Shown here: positions 15,331-24,197 of the stretch, piece after piece
Position numbering within the stretch: the stretch's first letter is position 1
Layout: every line of letters starts with the position of its first letter
Origin: an uncultured Campylobacter sp.
GTDB taxonomy: Bacteria > Campylobacterota > Campylobacteria > Campylobacterales > Campylobacteraceae
Length of the DNA: 37,873 bases
Assembly: GCF_938045405.1 (NCBI RefSeq)
Contig: NZ_CALIMW010000251.1
Coordinates: forward strand, 1 to 37,873
Direction of reading: 5' to 3'
Position numbers and translations under genes: made by a program
Notes under the pieces: model-generated
The model's input: the letters and a program-made list of their open reading frames with translations, nothing else
What the model was told of the DNA's origin: nothing
Database searches by the model: none

Positions 15331-15813
15331 TTACAAATTTATCTTTGTTTTTGCATAATTTATCGCTCCGCCCGCGTCGAGTAGCTTTTGCATAAACTCG
15401 GGGATTGCGCCGAATTTATACTGAGTTTTTTGAGTTAAATTTTTAATTACGCCGCCCTTTAGATCGATGCTAAGCTCGTCGCCCTGCGCGATCTTGTCCG
15501 TCTCGTCGCATTCGAGGATCAAAAAGCCCGTGTTGAAGCTGTTTCGATAAAAAATCCTAGCGAAGTTTTTTGCGATCACGCATGAAATTCCGGCGGCCTT
15601 AAGCGCCATCGGAGCGTGCTCGCGCGAGCTGCCGCAGCCGAAATTTTTCCCCGCTACGATGATGTCGCCGCGAGCGATTTTGGACGAAAAATCCTTGTCT
15701 GCATCCTCCATGATATGCGTCGCAAGCACCGCCGCATCGGAGGTATTTAGGTAGCGCGCCGCGATAATAATGTCGGTGTCGATATCATCGCCGAATTTCC
15801 ATACTTTTGCCAT
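15331..15813 (-). CDS. leuD: 3-isopropylmalate dehydratase small subunit (short, archaeal-type)
   Basis: 160 aa. The swivelling subunit that pairs with LeuC to isomerise 2- to 3-isopropylmalate. It belongs to the short LeuD2 type (about 160-170 aa) rather than the 200-aa enterobacterial type: KFGDDIDTDIIIAARYLNT at the start and the signature GKNFGCGSSREHAPMALKAAG. First gene of the minus-strand run, divergent from rpoD across 407 bp. The ribosome-binding site is GGCGG before ATG. leuC is not beside it. Confidence 0.97.
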   Translation of the reverse strand: MAKVWKFGDDIDTDIIIAARYLNTSDAAVLATHIMEDADKDFSSKIARGDIIVAGKNFGCGSSREHAPMALKAAGISCVIAKNFARIFYRNSFNTGFLILECDETDKIAQGDELSIDLKGGVIKNLTQKTQYKFGAIPEFMQKLLDAGGAINYAKTKINL

Positions 15814-16220
15814 ATTTCCGCCTTAAATTTTAAAATAGATGCGCGATTTTACCGACAAATTTATTAAAATCCGCTCAATCGCTCCGATACGAGGGCAGAA
15901 TTCCCCTATTTGAAATTTAGGGCCAAATTTAAACGCAAAGGCGTAGAGATAGGAAGTGCGGAAGCGTTAAATTTTAAAGCAGCAGCGCAAAGGAAGTGGG
16001 TTTCGGCGCGTCGGTTTTACGTCTTGCGAACGCGGAATTTTAGTGAGCAATCTTAAATTTAGCTAAAAATATAACCTAAATTTTAAAATTTAGCCTAATT
16101 TCTAGAATTTCAAAAATTATTAAATTTAGATGGTTTGCACCGTATATAAGCAAAAATAAAGAGCGTTTCGGTATAATCCGATCTTCCAAAACCAAATACA
16201 CAACGACACAAGGAGATTTT
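15814..16220. other. Divergent leuD/rpoD intergenic region
   Basis: 407 bp with no gene seen. It should carry the leuD promoter on minus and the rpoD promoter on plus. The middle (15900-16130) is dense in AAATTT-type hexamers with stretches of AAATTTAG, part of the window-wide RAATTY pattern. Confidence 0.6.
16172..16177 (+). promoter_or_regulatory. Candidate -10 box of rpoD
   Basis: A perfect TATAAT preceded by TTTCGG lies 43 bases before the rpoD ATG. Campylobacter sigma-70 promoters rely mainly on the -10 box and an AT-rich, periodic upstream stretch, which is present at 16080-16160. No -35 consensus is seen. Confidence 0.6.
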
Positions 16221-18101
16221 ATGGCGAGCCCAAAAGACGCCTTAACGCCCATCGAGCAGTTCTTCGACGAAAATCAAAAAAGCTACATCACCTACGAAAG
16301 ACTGATAAAATTTTTCGACAAAGCCCCCACCGCGACGGCCGTTAAGAAGGTCGAAGCGCTTACGAAAAAATTCGACGTTGAGCTGATCTCCGCCGCAGAA
16401 ATCTCCAAAATCAAAAATTTAGAGGACGCGAAGCTCAAAGAAGCCACGCAAAAAAAGCTGCTGGACGAGGGCTGGGACGAGGAGTTTGACCTATCTAGCG
16501 ACGTCGAGCTTTTGGAGTGGAGCCGTTCGGACAGCCCGGTGCGGATGTATCTGCGCGAAATGGGACAGATCCCGCTGCTGACCAAAGAAGAAGAGATCGA
16601 GATCAGCAAAAAAATCGAGCTCGGCGAGGACATCATCATCGACGCGTTTTGCTCCGTGCCATATCTGATCGATTTTATACTTGATTACAAAGAGCCGCTC
16701 ATCAACCGCGAGCGCCGCGTCAAGGAGCTTTTCAAGAGCTTTGACGACAGCGACGAGGAAGGTGAAGACGAGGACGAAGAGGAGTTATCGGAGGATGATT
16801 ACGATGATGAGGAGGAGAGCACGGATGAGGACGAGGCGAAGCAAAAGCGCTCTAGAAAGAACGATAAGCGCGCTCTAAAGGTCATCGAAAGCTTCAAGGC
16901 TCTTGAAAAAGCCAAAAAGGACTGGATGAAATTTGCCGAGAAAAACGCCGAGGCGATTAAGCAGAGCAAGGGAATTTTATCGAAGCTAAACTTGGCGTTT
17001 AAAAAGAAAATTTTAAAAGAAAAGCTCATGGATCTGGGCCCAACTAGCAAGCTCATCACCGAGATCGTAAAATCGATGGAGACCGCGCTAAAAAGCGACG
17101 AGGGCTTCGAAAAGGAGCTCAAGCGCTTAGAGTACAAGCTGCCGATGTTTAGCGCCGAACTGCGTGAGAATCATAAAAAAATCCTAAAAGAGATCACGAA
17201 GCTCAGCAAAGACGACATTATCGCGCGCGTGCCGGAAGCTACGATGGTCTCGACCTATGTCGATATAAAAAAGCTCTTTTTGACAAAAGAAGCTAGCAAA
17301 AAAAGCTTCAACCTCGAGCCCGAGCGGCTGAAAGAAATTTTAGAGCAGATCAAGCGCGGCAAGCGCATCAGCGATAACGCAAAGGCGCGCATGGCGAAGT
17401 CCAACCTGCGCCTGGTCGTCTCCATCGCCAAGCGCTACACGAACCGCGGGCTGCCGTTTTTAGACCTCATCCAGGAGGGTAATATCGGGCTTATGAAGGC
17501 TGTGGATAAATTTGAATACAAGCGCGGCTATAAATTTTCGACCTATGCGACGTGGTGGATCCGCCAGGCGATCAGCCGCGCCATCGCCGACCAAGCACGC
17601 ACGATCCGCATCCCGATCCATATGATCGAGACGATAAATCGAATTAATAAAATCACGCGCAAATATATGCAAGAGGGCGGCAAGGAGCCCGATATCAACG
17701 TCATCGCGCAAGAGGTAGGCCTTAGCGTCGATAAAGTAAAGCAGGTCATCAAAATCACAAAGGAGCCGATCAGCCTGGAAGCGCCGATCGGAAACGAGGA
17801 CGACGGCAAATTCGGCGATTTCGTCGAGGACAAAAGCTCGGTTTCGCCGATTGAGCAAATTTTAAAATCTGACCTAAAAGAGCAGATAGACGACATCCTA
17901 GAACAACTTAATGACCGCGAGCGCACGGTAATCCGCATGCGATTCGGACTGCTTGACGACGAGAGCGACCGCACGCTTGAAGAGATCGGCAAGGAGCTCA
18001 ATATCACTCGCGAGCGCGTCCGCCAGATCGAAAGCTCGGCGATCAAAAAGCTAAAACACCCAAAGATCGGCCGCAAACTAAAAACCTATATCGAGAGCTA
18101 G
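16221..18101 (+). CDS. rpoD: RNA polymerase primary sigma factor RpoD
   Basis: 626 aa, as in other Campylobacter. Region 1.1 occupies the N-terminus; region 1.2 reads SPVRMYLREMGQIPLLTKEE; the non-conserved region contains a very acidic stretch at about residues 174-208 (runs of D and E around EDEDEEELSEDD). Region 2 is complete: RLVVSIAKRYTNRGLPFLDL, then STYATWWIRQAISRAI. Region 3 and region 4 follow, with the -35-binding helix LNITRERVRQIESSAIKKL. ATG at 16221 has AGGAG five bases upstream. Monocistronic on the plus strand, facing the CRISPR array end-on. Confidence 0.98.
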   Translation: MASPKDALTPIEQFFDENQKSYITYERLIKFFDKAPTATAVKKVEALTKKFDVELISAAEISKIKNLEDAKLKEATQKKLLDEGWDEEFDLSSDVELLEWSRSDSPVRMYLREMGQIPLLTKEEEIEISKKIELGEDIIIDAFCSVPYLIDFILDYKEPLINRERRVKELFKSFDDSDEEGEDEDEEELSEDDYDDEEESTDEDEAKQKRSRKNDKRALKVIESFKALEKAKKDWMKFAEKNAEAIKQSKGILSKLNLAFKKKILKEKLMDLGPTSKLITEIVKSMETALKSDEGFEKELKRLEYKLPMFSAELRENHKKILKEITKLSKDDIIARVPEATMVSTYVDIKKLFLTKEASKKSFNLEPERLKEILEQIKRGKRISDNAKARMAKSNLRLVVSIAKRYTNRGLPFLDLIQEGNIGLMKAVDKFEYKRGYKFSTYATWWIRQAISRAIADQARTIRIPIHMIETINRINKITRKYMQEGGKEPDINVIAQEVGLSVDKVKQVIKITKEPISLEAPIGNEDDGKFGDFVEDKSSVSPIEQILKSDLKEQIDDILEQLNDRERTVIRMRFGLLDDESDRTLEEIGKELNITRERVRQIESSAIKKLKHPKIGRKLKTYIES

Positions 18102-18362
18102 AGCAAAACTCCGGTATAATTTACTCTTTTTACTCTTTAAACGCTCGGCAAATTTAAAATCCATTAGATAGCTGGGCTTTGACGTCGGTATGATTGATCC
18201 TGACGTACGACAAAATTTAAATCCGCTAAGATCCGAGCCGGGGCTGTCAATAATATGTTTTTTGGTCTAAATTTTATCAGGCGGAGCACAAATCAAAGCG
18301 TAACAAAATGCAGCAGTGCTTTAAGCGCCGATCTTTATGGGCTTAAGGTTTGAAATCCGTAG

Positions 18363-18997
18363 GTTTCAAACTCCAGCGGAGAGAATTTACACGCCGAGCC
18401 TATGAGCCGCGAATTAGCGGAAAAATCAGTTTCAAATTCCAGTGGAGTAAATTTACATCAGCCCTCATAGGCTTTGCCGATCGCGCTTTGCTCGTTTCAA
18501 ACTCCAGCGGAGAAAATTTACACTTTCCGATTCTTGGCGCAAATTCTTGCGCCAGCAGGTTTCAAACTCCAACGGAGGAAATTTACACAAAACAGCAATA
18601 TCCTTCCTTACCAAAATACGAATGCCGTTTCAAACTCTAGTGGAGGAAATTTTACACGCTCGACGCTAAAGCCTTTTAGATATAGTTCACGCGCGTTTCA
18701 AACTCCAGCGGAGTAAATTTACACACTATACGACGTGTTATTAAAAAAAAGGGGGGGGGCTAATGCCTGTTTCAAACTCCAGTGGAGGAAATTTACACCA
18801 ATGCTTTTCCTCGATGTCTCGTAGCAGTATCAAGTTTCAAACTCCAGCGGAGAAAATTTACACCCTTGCCGTTGTCGTCGTTCTATTTTAGCTCTTGGCA
18901 GTTTCAAACTCCAGCGGAGTAAATTTACACTCACCTATAACATGATCGGCAACACTATCAAAATCAAGTTTCAAACTCCAGTGGAGGAAATTTACAC
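18363..18997 (-). CRISPR. CRISPR array, 10 repeats and 9 spacers, repeats variable
   Basis: Repeats of 30 bp start at 18363, 18429, 18494, 18559, 18627 (31 bp), 18695, 18769, 18834, 18901 and 18968. On plus each begins GTTTCAAACTCC and ends AAATTTACAC; on minus it ends GTTTGAAAC, the usual 3' handle of type I-B repeats, so minus is the likely transcribed strand. CTCC-AGC-GGAG forms the Cas6 stem. Spacers are 36, 35, 35, 38, 37, 44, 35, 37 and 37 bp. The repeats differ at position 15 (C or T) and position 20 (A, G or T), and the two leftmost carry further changes (18429 copy has ATTCC and ends ACAT). Decay on the left places the leader on the right. The array is 12 kb from the cas genes and has no cas gene beside it. 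Confidence 0.95.
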
Positions 18998-19088
18998 AGC
19001 GCTAGAAATTCTATTTTCCAGGCTATGAATATTAAAGTTTATATTCTTACCCCTTAAATTTAGATAAGCGGCAAAGGCGGTTTAAAAT
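18998..19088 (-). promoter_or_regulatory. Probable CRISPR leader
   Basis: An AT-rich stretch directly beside the best-preserved repeat end (18968-18997) and bounded on the other side by a bidirectional hairpin. On minus it contains a TATAAACTTTAATATTC stretch that could hold a -10 box. The call rests on repeat decay at the opposite end and on AT content; no leader motif is recognised. Confidence 0.5.
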
Positions 19089-19112
19089 AAAACACCGCAT
19101 TTGCGGTGTTTT
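19089..19112. terminator. Bidirectional hairpin terminator
   Basis: A perfect 10-bp stem AAAACACCGC - ATTT - GCGGTGTTTT, with A-run and T-run on the two flanks, so it can work in either direction. It separates the CRISPR leader from the minus-strand gene at 19517-20965. Confidence 0.8.
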
Positions 19113-19516
19113 GCAAATCTTAGCCAAAGCTTTATCCGCACAATTTTCAAAATTCCGACTACAACCAGGTAGCACGATTTAACGGCGCAAAAGTCGTTGC
19201 CGTTTTGCCGCGCTGTCATTTCGCCTCGCACTATCTAGCTAGCTTACTGCGCGCCGATAAACCGACAACTCGGTACCGGCAAACTTTGGCACACATTCAA
19301 TCGCATCCCGCTTACCGCACTGCCCGCACCCGCAATCGCAACGCCCATAAATTTGCCGCATTGCTGCGCTGGCAACCGCAATACTATATTAAATTTACTG
19401 CTCCGCCGTGCCGTCCCGCTCTTAAAATTTACCTTCCGTAGCCAAGGGTGTGCTGGATAACACGACGTCAGTATTTTTGTCTCGCTCTAAATTTACCTTC
19501 CGTCGCACCGCTAAAT
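19113..19516. other. Gap between CRISPR leader and DKNYY gene
   Basis: About 400 bp without a convincing gene. It holds a 15-bp direct repeat, AAATTTACCTTCCGT, at 19425-19439 and 19489-19503, 64 bp apart, and several further AAATTT motifs. The open frame at 19205-19441 on plus has no ribosome-binding site and an atypical composition. Confidence 0.5.
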
Positions 19517-20965
19517 TTAACCGCGTCGCAAACTGCGCTTTCTAAGGCGACTGTAAATCCAAGCTCCGAGCAATAAAACCGCCGCGAGGCAATACATATA
19601 AAAGGCCGCGCCGTTTTCATACTCCACGTCCTGCGCGATAAAGACCTGCTGCGACATTTCGGGGTTTCGCGCCGCCTCGTCCGCGATCTGCGCCATCACC
19701 TCATCGTCGTGTACCCCAAGCGTGATCTTTCGCAGCTCGATGAAATTTGTCCGCTTATCCAGATGCCTGCCGCTGCGACCCGTGACGTAAACGCTATGCG
19801 AGTAGAAATTTAGATAGTAAAATCCCACGTCGTCCTTCAAAAGCTTCTCCGATATCTGCCGCACGGCGCCTTTAAACGGATTATCGCCCGCCCTTTTTAG
19901 CGCGCTTAACCGTCTGGCGTCTCCGACGAATTTATAATAAACGTACCAAAACGCGTCTTTAAGCTGCCACTCGGCGCCGCTGCCGCGCGGGCGATTTAAA
20001 ATTTTATCCTTGCTTAGATAAAATATGCCGTTTTTGCTCGCAAACAGCATGTATTCCTGATGCCCGCTCTGAAAATTTAGCGGCGTATAGGGCTCGTTTG
20101 CAGCATCAAATCTCTCGCCGTTCATCAGCACCGCGCCCGCCTTTGGATCATAAAGAAACTCTATGCCGGCGTTTGGCTCCACGAGATACATCTGCTCGCT
20201 AGGCGTGAAATTTAGCCTCTCGCCGTCCGCATAAACGCTGCGTCCGTCGCTTAGCCACCGATCGACCGGGCGAAAGTGCACGGGCGAATCGGGACCGTCT
20301 TCGTGTATGATTTTTAGCCTTATCTGCTTTAGATTTTTTGCATCCGCACCCGCTAAAATTTTACCTTCGTAAAATACCCGCTCGCCGTCCGTGGCGACGT
20401 AAGGGCTCTCGGTCAGCGGCGAGATGGGCGCGCTAGTATCAAGTCTAGCGTAGGGGTAGTTGTACTCCTGCGGCCATTTGGAGAGTCCGAACGCGTGGAA
20501 AAATACTTTATAAATATAGCTTATCGCGCCGCCCGTACGCTGCGTGACGTCCGAGCAGAAGTAGCTCACGCGCCCGTCGCTGTAGTAGCGAGAGCCGATT
20601 TTTTGCGTGCGCGCAGGATCCAGCCCCGACATCTTGCGAGCGCCGCAAAATACGCTACTAGCGTCCATTCCGACATTTGTGTAGGAGTATCTGCCGGTAT
20701 CAAGCGCGCGAAAGCTCGCCGCGTCCGCGCCGCCCTCCAGCTCGTAGGGAGCGAGGTTCCAAGAGCGTAGGTAAATTTTGCCGCCGATGTTGAAATAATC
20801 GCTGCGGCCGATCTTTTGCGCGTCCGCAGGCAGCTCGCGCGAGCGGTCATACACCGATAGCTCATAGATAAAAACGAGCGAGACGAAGAGCGGCACGAAA
20901 AGTACCGCAAAGAGGAGCTTTAGCGCCTTTTTATCAAATTTGCTTAAATTATTCGCCTTTTTCAT
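19517..20965 (-). CDS. DKNYY-type membrane-anchored protein
   Basis: 482 aa. One N-terminal transmembrane helix (LLFAVLFVPLFVSLVFIYEL, residues about 17-37) and one near the C-terminus (AAFYMYCLAAVLLLGAWIY) frame a large extracytoplasmic part. That part has several DKNYY-like units in which a D/S-x-x-x-V-Y/F-Y/A-x-G/D-x-x-L pattern recurs: KIGSRYYSDGRVSYFCS, VATDGERVFYEGKILAGAD, WLSDGRSVYADGERLNF and KNGIFYLSKDKIL. DKNYY repeats are of unknown function and common in surface or periplasmic proteins of Gram-negatives. The protein appears complete and monocistronic; it ends in a basic tail. Specific role cannot be stated. Confidence 0.75.
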   Translation of the reverse strand: MKKANNLSKFDKKALKLLFAVLFVPLFVSLVFIYELSVYDRSRELPADAQKIGRSDYFNIGGKIYLRSWNLAPYELEGGADAASFRALDTGRYSYTNVGMDASSVFCGARKMSGLDPARTQKIGSRYYSDGRVSYFCSDVTQRTGGAISYIYKVFFHAFGLSKWPQEYNYPYARLDTSAPISPLTESPYVATDGERVFYEGKILAGADAKNLKQIRLKIIHEDGPDSPVHFRPVDRWLSDGRSVYADGERLNFTPSEQMYLVEPNAGIEFLYDPKAGAVLMNGERFDAANEPYTPLNFQSGHQEYMLFASKNGIFYLSKDKILNRPRGSGAEWQLKDAFWYVYYKFVGDARRLSALKRAGDNPFKGAVRQISEKLLKDDVGFYYLNFYSHSVYVTGRSGRHLDKRTNFIELRKITLGVHDDEVMAQIADEAARNPEMSQQVFIAQDVEYENGAAFYMYCLAAVLLLGAWIYSRLRKRSLRRG

Positions 20966-21148
20966 AAGGCAATTATATATCTTGCTAGTTTAAAACGTTA
21001 GAAATTTGCGAGCGTTTGCGAGGAAAATTTTAAAATTTAGGCTGCGGTAAATTTAGCGGCGAAAGCTGCGAGTAAATTTGACGACAAACCTCAGCTCAAA
21101 TTTACCAGCATTTACGCGAAAACGACGCAAGCTCCGCGCAAATTTAAC

Positions 21149-22390
21149 TCAGTATCCGTCAAAATGCTTGGTCTTTGGCAGCACCAAATTTAGCGTGATG
21201 CCGATAATCGCGCCAAGCCCCACGCCGCTAAAGCTCATAGCGCCAAAGTCCAGCACCATGCCGCCGATCGCGCAGACGAAGATGAGCGCGACGATGATCA
21301 TATTGCGCGGCTCGGCCAGATCCACGCTGTTTTTTATGAGCGTTTCCATGCCCACGCTAGCGATGATACCGAAAAGCAGCAGCATAATGCCGCCGATGAC
21401 GGGAGCGGGGATCGTGGAGAGCGCGGCGCCGAGCTTACCCACAAAAGCTAGCAGTATCGCTGTAAGCGCGGCAAAGGTCATGATGGCTGGATTGTAGGCC
21501 TTCGTGATGCTGACCGCGCCCGTGACTTCGGAGTAGGTGGTGTTTGGCGGTCCGCCAAAGCAGCCTGCTAGCGACGTCGCGAGCCCGTCGCCTAGCAGCG
21601 TGCTTTTAAGACCCGGGTTTTTGAGGAAATTTTCCTTTGTTACGTTACTGATCGCAAGCATATCGCCGATGTGCTCGATCGCAGGCGCGATAGCGATAGG
21701 CACCATATAGATCACGGCTTCGAGCTTGAAAACCGGCGCGGTGAAATTTGGCAACGCAAACCACGGCGCGGACAAAATCGGCGTAAAATCCACGATGCCG
21801 ATAAATAGCGACGCGCAGTATCCTACCGCGATGCCGCAAAGTATCGGCACGAGGCGCAGCATGCCGCGGCCAAACATCATAACGACGATAACCGCCGAGA
21901 GCGAGATGAGCGCGATCGTAAGCGACTGGCCCTGCGTATAAAGCGCCTCTTTGCCCTTGCCCATGACCATATTTACGGCCGCTGGCGAGAGGATGAGGCC
22001 GATCGTCATGATGACGGGGCCCACGACCACGGGCGGTAAAATTTTATGCAAAAACCCCTCGCCTTTGAGCCTAATAAGCAGGCTTAGAACCACGTAAAAA
22101 AGCCCCGCCGCGATCACCCCGCTCATCGTCGCGGCGATGCCCCACTCCTTCACGCCGAAGCTTAGCGGCGCGATGAACGCGAAACTAGACGCGAGAAAGA
22201 TCGGCGGGACGTGTTTACGCGTGATGAGCTGAAACAGCAGCGTGCCGATGCCCGCCGTAAACAGCGCCACGGACGTATCAAGCCCCGTTAAGATCGGCAC
22301 CAGCACGAGTGCGCCGAACGCGACGAATAGAAACTGTACGCCGACAAGAGCGTCGCGTAGCCTGAGATTGTAGCCTTCGTATTTTTCCAT
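21149..22390 (-). CDS. uraA: Uracil-xanthine permease (UraA type)
   Basis: 413 aa with about 14 membrane segments in the NAT/NCS2 fold. Key substrate residues are present: Glu in PAIEHIGDMLAIS (equivalent to UraA E241) and Glu in GGPPNTTYSEVTGAVSITK (equivalent to E290). It imports uracil or another nucleobase with protons. The frame is open 13 codons further upstream, but ATG at 22388-22390 (MEKYEGYNLRLRDALVG) is preceded by GAGGAG and starts just before the first helix. Monocistronic, with 183 bp downstream and about 900 bp upstream free of genes. Confidence 0.93.
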   Translation of the reverse strand: MEKYEGYNLRLRDALVGVQFLFVAFGALVLVPILTGLDTSVALFTAGIGTLLFQLITRKHVPPIFLASSFAFIAPLSFGVKEWGIAATMSGVIAAGLFYVVLSLLIRLKGEGFLHKILPPVVVGPVIMTIGLILSPAAVNMVMGKGKEALYTQGQSLTIALISLSAVIVVMMFGRGMLRLVPILCGIAVGYCASLFIGIVDFTPILSAPWFALPNFTAPVFKLEAVIYMVPIAIAPAIEHIGDMLAISNVTKENFLKNPGLKSTLLGDGLATSLAGCFGGPPNTTYSEVTGAVSITKAYNPAIMTFAALTAILLAFVGKLGAALSTIPAPVIGGIMLLLFGIIASVGMETLIKNSVDLAEPRNMIIVALIFVCAIGGMVLDFGAMSFSGVGLGAIIGITLNLVLPKTKHFDGY

Positions 22391-23291
22391 CTTCTCCTCT
22401 TTTATCTTTGCGACTTGCCTTTTGAGCACTTTTTGCGGAGTTTGCTAAAATTTTGCTCGGCAGACTACCCGTCTAGCCTACGCAAAATTTTCGCTGCACA
22501 ACCCCAAAAATCATCTCAAAACAAGCGTAGCGTTTTTGCAAAGCAAAATGTTTTTATAAAATACTTCGCCTTGGCTCCTGTATTAAAATTTATAATACAC
22601 CGATATTCTGTAAAATTTAACTCACCGCAGTCGCAGACGAATAGTCCGCTCCTTTGCAAGCACTAAAAATTTATCAAAACTACACATCATCTGTCTTGAA
22701 TATTTTCAAAATTTATGCCTTTCTGCCCCATTTTACCGCAAATTCTATCCAAAGCAGACGATTGCGCTCCTTCATTCGGCTCATTTCCGCCTCGTCTAAA
22801 GAAAAAAATACCACGCCTTAATTTTTAAATCTGACATCAAAAATTTTGACCTATCCGGTCGCAGACGAGCAATCTGCTCCACTCTCCACTGCCGACCATC
22901 GGCGGCTGCAAGCAGAACGAAGCAGTAGCGCTTCTAAACTACCTGCGATCCATCTTAAATGTTTTAAAATTTAGCCTCTTTTTAAAATTTTACGACCTTG
23001 CTTTAAAATTTCGCGCTCAAGCTTAAAGCTAAATTTCAAATCAAAGCCGCTACGCCACATCGTATACAAGCGCCCTTTTGCTGCGATTTTGCGTCGTATC
23101 AGACGCGCGAAACAGCAAAGCGAAAATCAAGCCCATAAAATTATCGAGCAAAGCCGCGTAAACAGTTCCAAACAAACAACGACCAAAATCCGCAAACCAG
23201 CAACTAAATTCCACAAGCATAGCGGCTAAATCAAAACCTATGCAAGCCGAATCCGCCACTAAAATTTAGCGAGAGAATTTCGTCGTACGGC
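22391..23291. other. Long gap upstream of uraA with a repeated 23-bp element
   Basis: 901 bp with no supported gene. Two related 23-bp elements, both starting GTCGCAGACGA and ending GCTCC, occur at 22630-22652 and 22858-22880 (19 of 23 bases identical). AAATTT and AAAATTT hexamers are frequent. An open frame at 23050-23259 on minus starts with GTG and lacks a ribosome-binding site. The uraA promoter should lie at the left end. Confidence 0.5.
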
Positions 23292-24182
23292 TCATTTTTT
23301 GCGCAGCAGATCCTTTAGGCTTGCCCTTACGTCCTTTCCATGCAAAATTTGCGCGACCTCGGTAGCGATCGGAGCGTAGATCTTGTGCTTTGCCGCGATA
23401 TTTACGACCGCTTCGGTCGTAGCCACGCCCTCGGCGACCTCGCCTAGTTCGCTTAAAATTTCATCCAGCTTCTTGCCGCGCGCAAGCCCCAAGCCCACGC
23501 GGTAGTTTCGCGATAGCGCACTCGAGGCGGTCAAAAACAGATCGCCCACACCGCTTAAGCCCAAAAAAGTCTCGTCTCGGGCACCGAAAAACTTGCCAAA
23601 GCGCGCGATCTCTACGATGCCACGAGCGATCAAGCTCGCTCTAGCGTTATTTCCGAGCCCCAGCCCATCGCAAACGCCGCTAGCGATGGCGATGACGTTT
23701 TTATACGCGCCGCACACCTCTGCGCCGATGATATCACCACTCGTGTAGGTCTTGATGTAGGCAGGGAAGGCACTTGCGAAAAGTTCGGCTAGATTTTCGT
23801 TACACGAGCTTACGACGAGCGCGCAAGGCAACTTCTGCATGACTTCGGTGGCAAACGACGGACCTGATAGATAAGCAAGATTGCCGCGCGCGACGTGAGA
23901 TTCAAAAATTTCGTTCAAAAACCTACCGCTAGCCGCATCGATGCCCTTGGAAGCGACTAGAATTTTTTGATTTTTGTAAGTGAAATTTTGATCCAGCCAC
24001 TGCGCGGTTTGCTGTGCCGCGAGCGCAAACACCAGTGCTTCGCATTCCAGCGCTTCGCTCACGCTTACAAAATGCGGAATTTGCCTTGGCGTGCGCGAAG
24101 TGATGACGCATTCGTTTTTTGCGCTAAGCGCGTCAAAAAGTGCGCTACCCCATTTGCCCGCGCCGATAACCGCGATTTTCAT
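23292..24182 (-). CDS. gpsA: NAD(P)-dependent glycerol-3-phosphate dehydrogenase
   Basis: 296 aa, normal length. Makes sn-glycerol 3-phosphate for phospholipid synthesis in the cytoplasm. Rossmann motif MKIAVIGAGKWGSALF at the start; SGPSFATEVM; the catalytic Lys in GAYKNVIAIASGVCDGL; the substrate motif GNNARASLIARG and GLSGVGDLFLTA. The open frame extends 15 codons upstream, but ATG 24180-24182 is preferred because AAGGAA lies six bases before it and the nucleotide-binding strand follows directly. An array of AAATTT motifs lies immediately upstream. In C. jejuni gpsA directly follows gatB; here about 1 kb separates them. Confidence 0.97.
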   Translation of the reverse strand: MKIAVIGAGKWGSALFDALSAKNECVITSRTPRQIPHFVSVSEALECEALVFALAAQQTAQWLDQNFTYKNQKILVASKGIDAASGRFLNEIFESHVARGNLAYLSGPSFATEVMQKLPCALVVSSCNENLAELFASAFPAYIKTYTSGDIIGAEVCGAYKNVIAIASGVCDGLGLGNNARASLIARGIVEIARFGKFFGARDETFLGLSGVGDLFLTASSALSRNYRVGLGLARGKKLDEILSELGEVAEGVATTEAVVNIAAKHKIYAPIATEVAQILHGKDVRASLKDLLRKK

Positions 24183-24197
24183 TATGTTCCTTTTTAA

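Noticed and set aside
18350..18716. Open frames crossing the CRISPR array
   Set aside because: They are translations of repeats and spacers, with the repeat giving the same peptide each time.
19205..19441. 78-aa open frame on plus right of the CRISPR leader
   Set aside because: Composition dominated by Arg/His/Pro typical of random frames in GC-rich repeats; no start signal.
23050..23259. Hydrophobic 69-aa open frame downstream of gpsA
   Set aside because: GTG start without a ribosome-binding site in an AAATTT-rich gap; no family resemblance.
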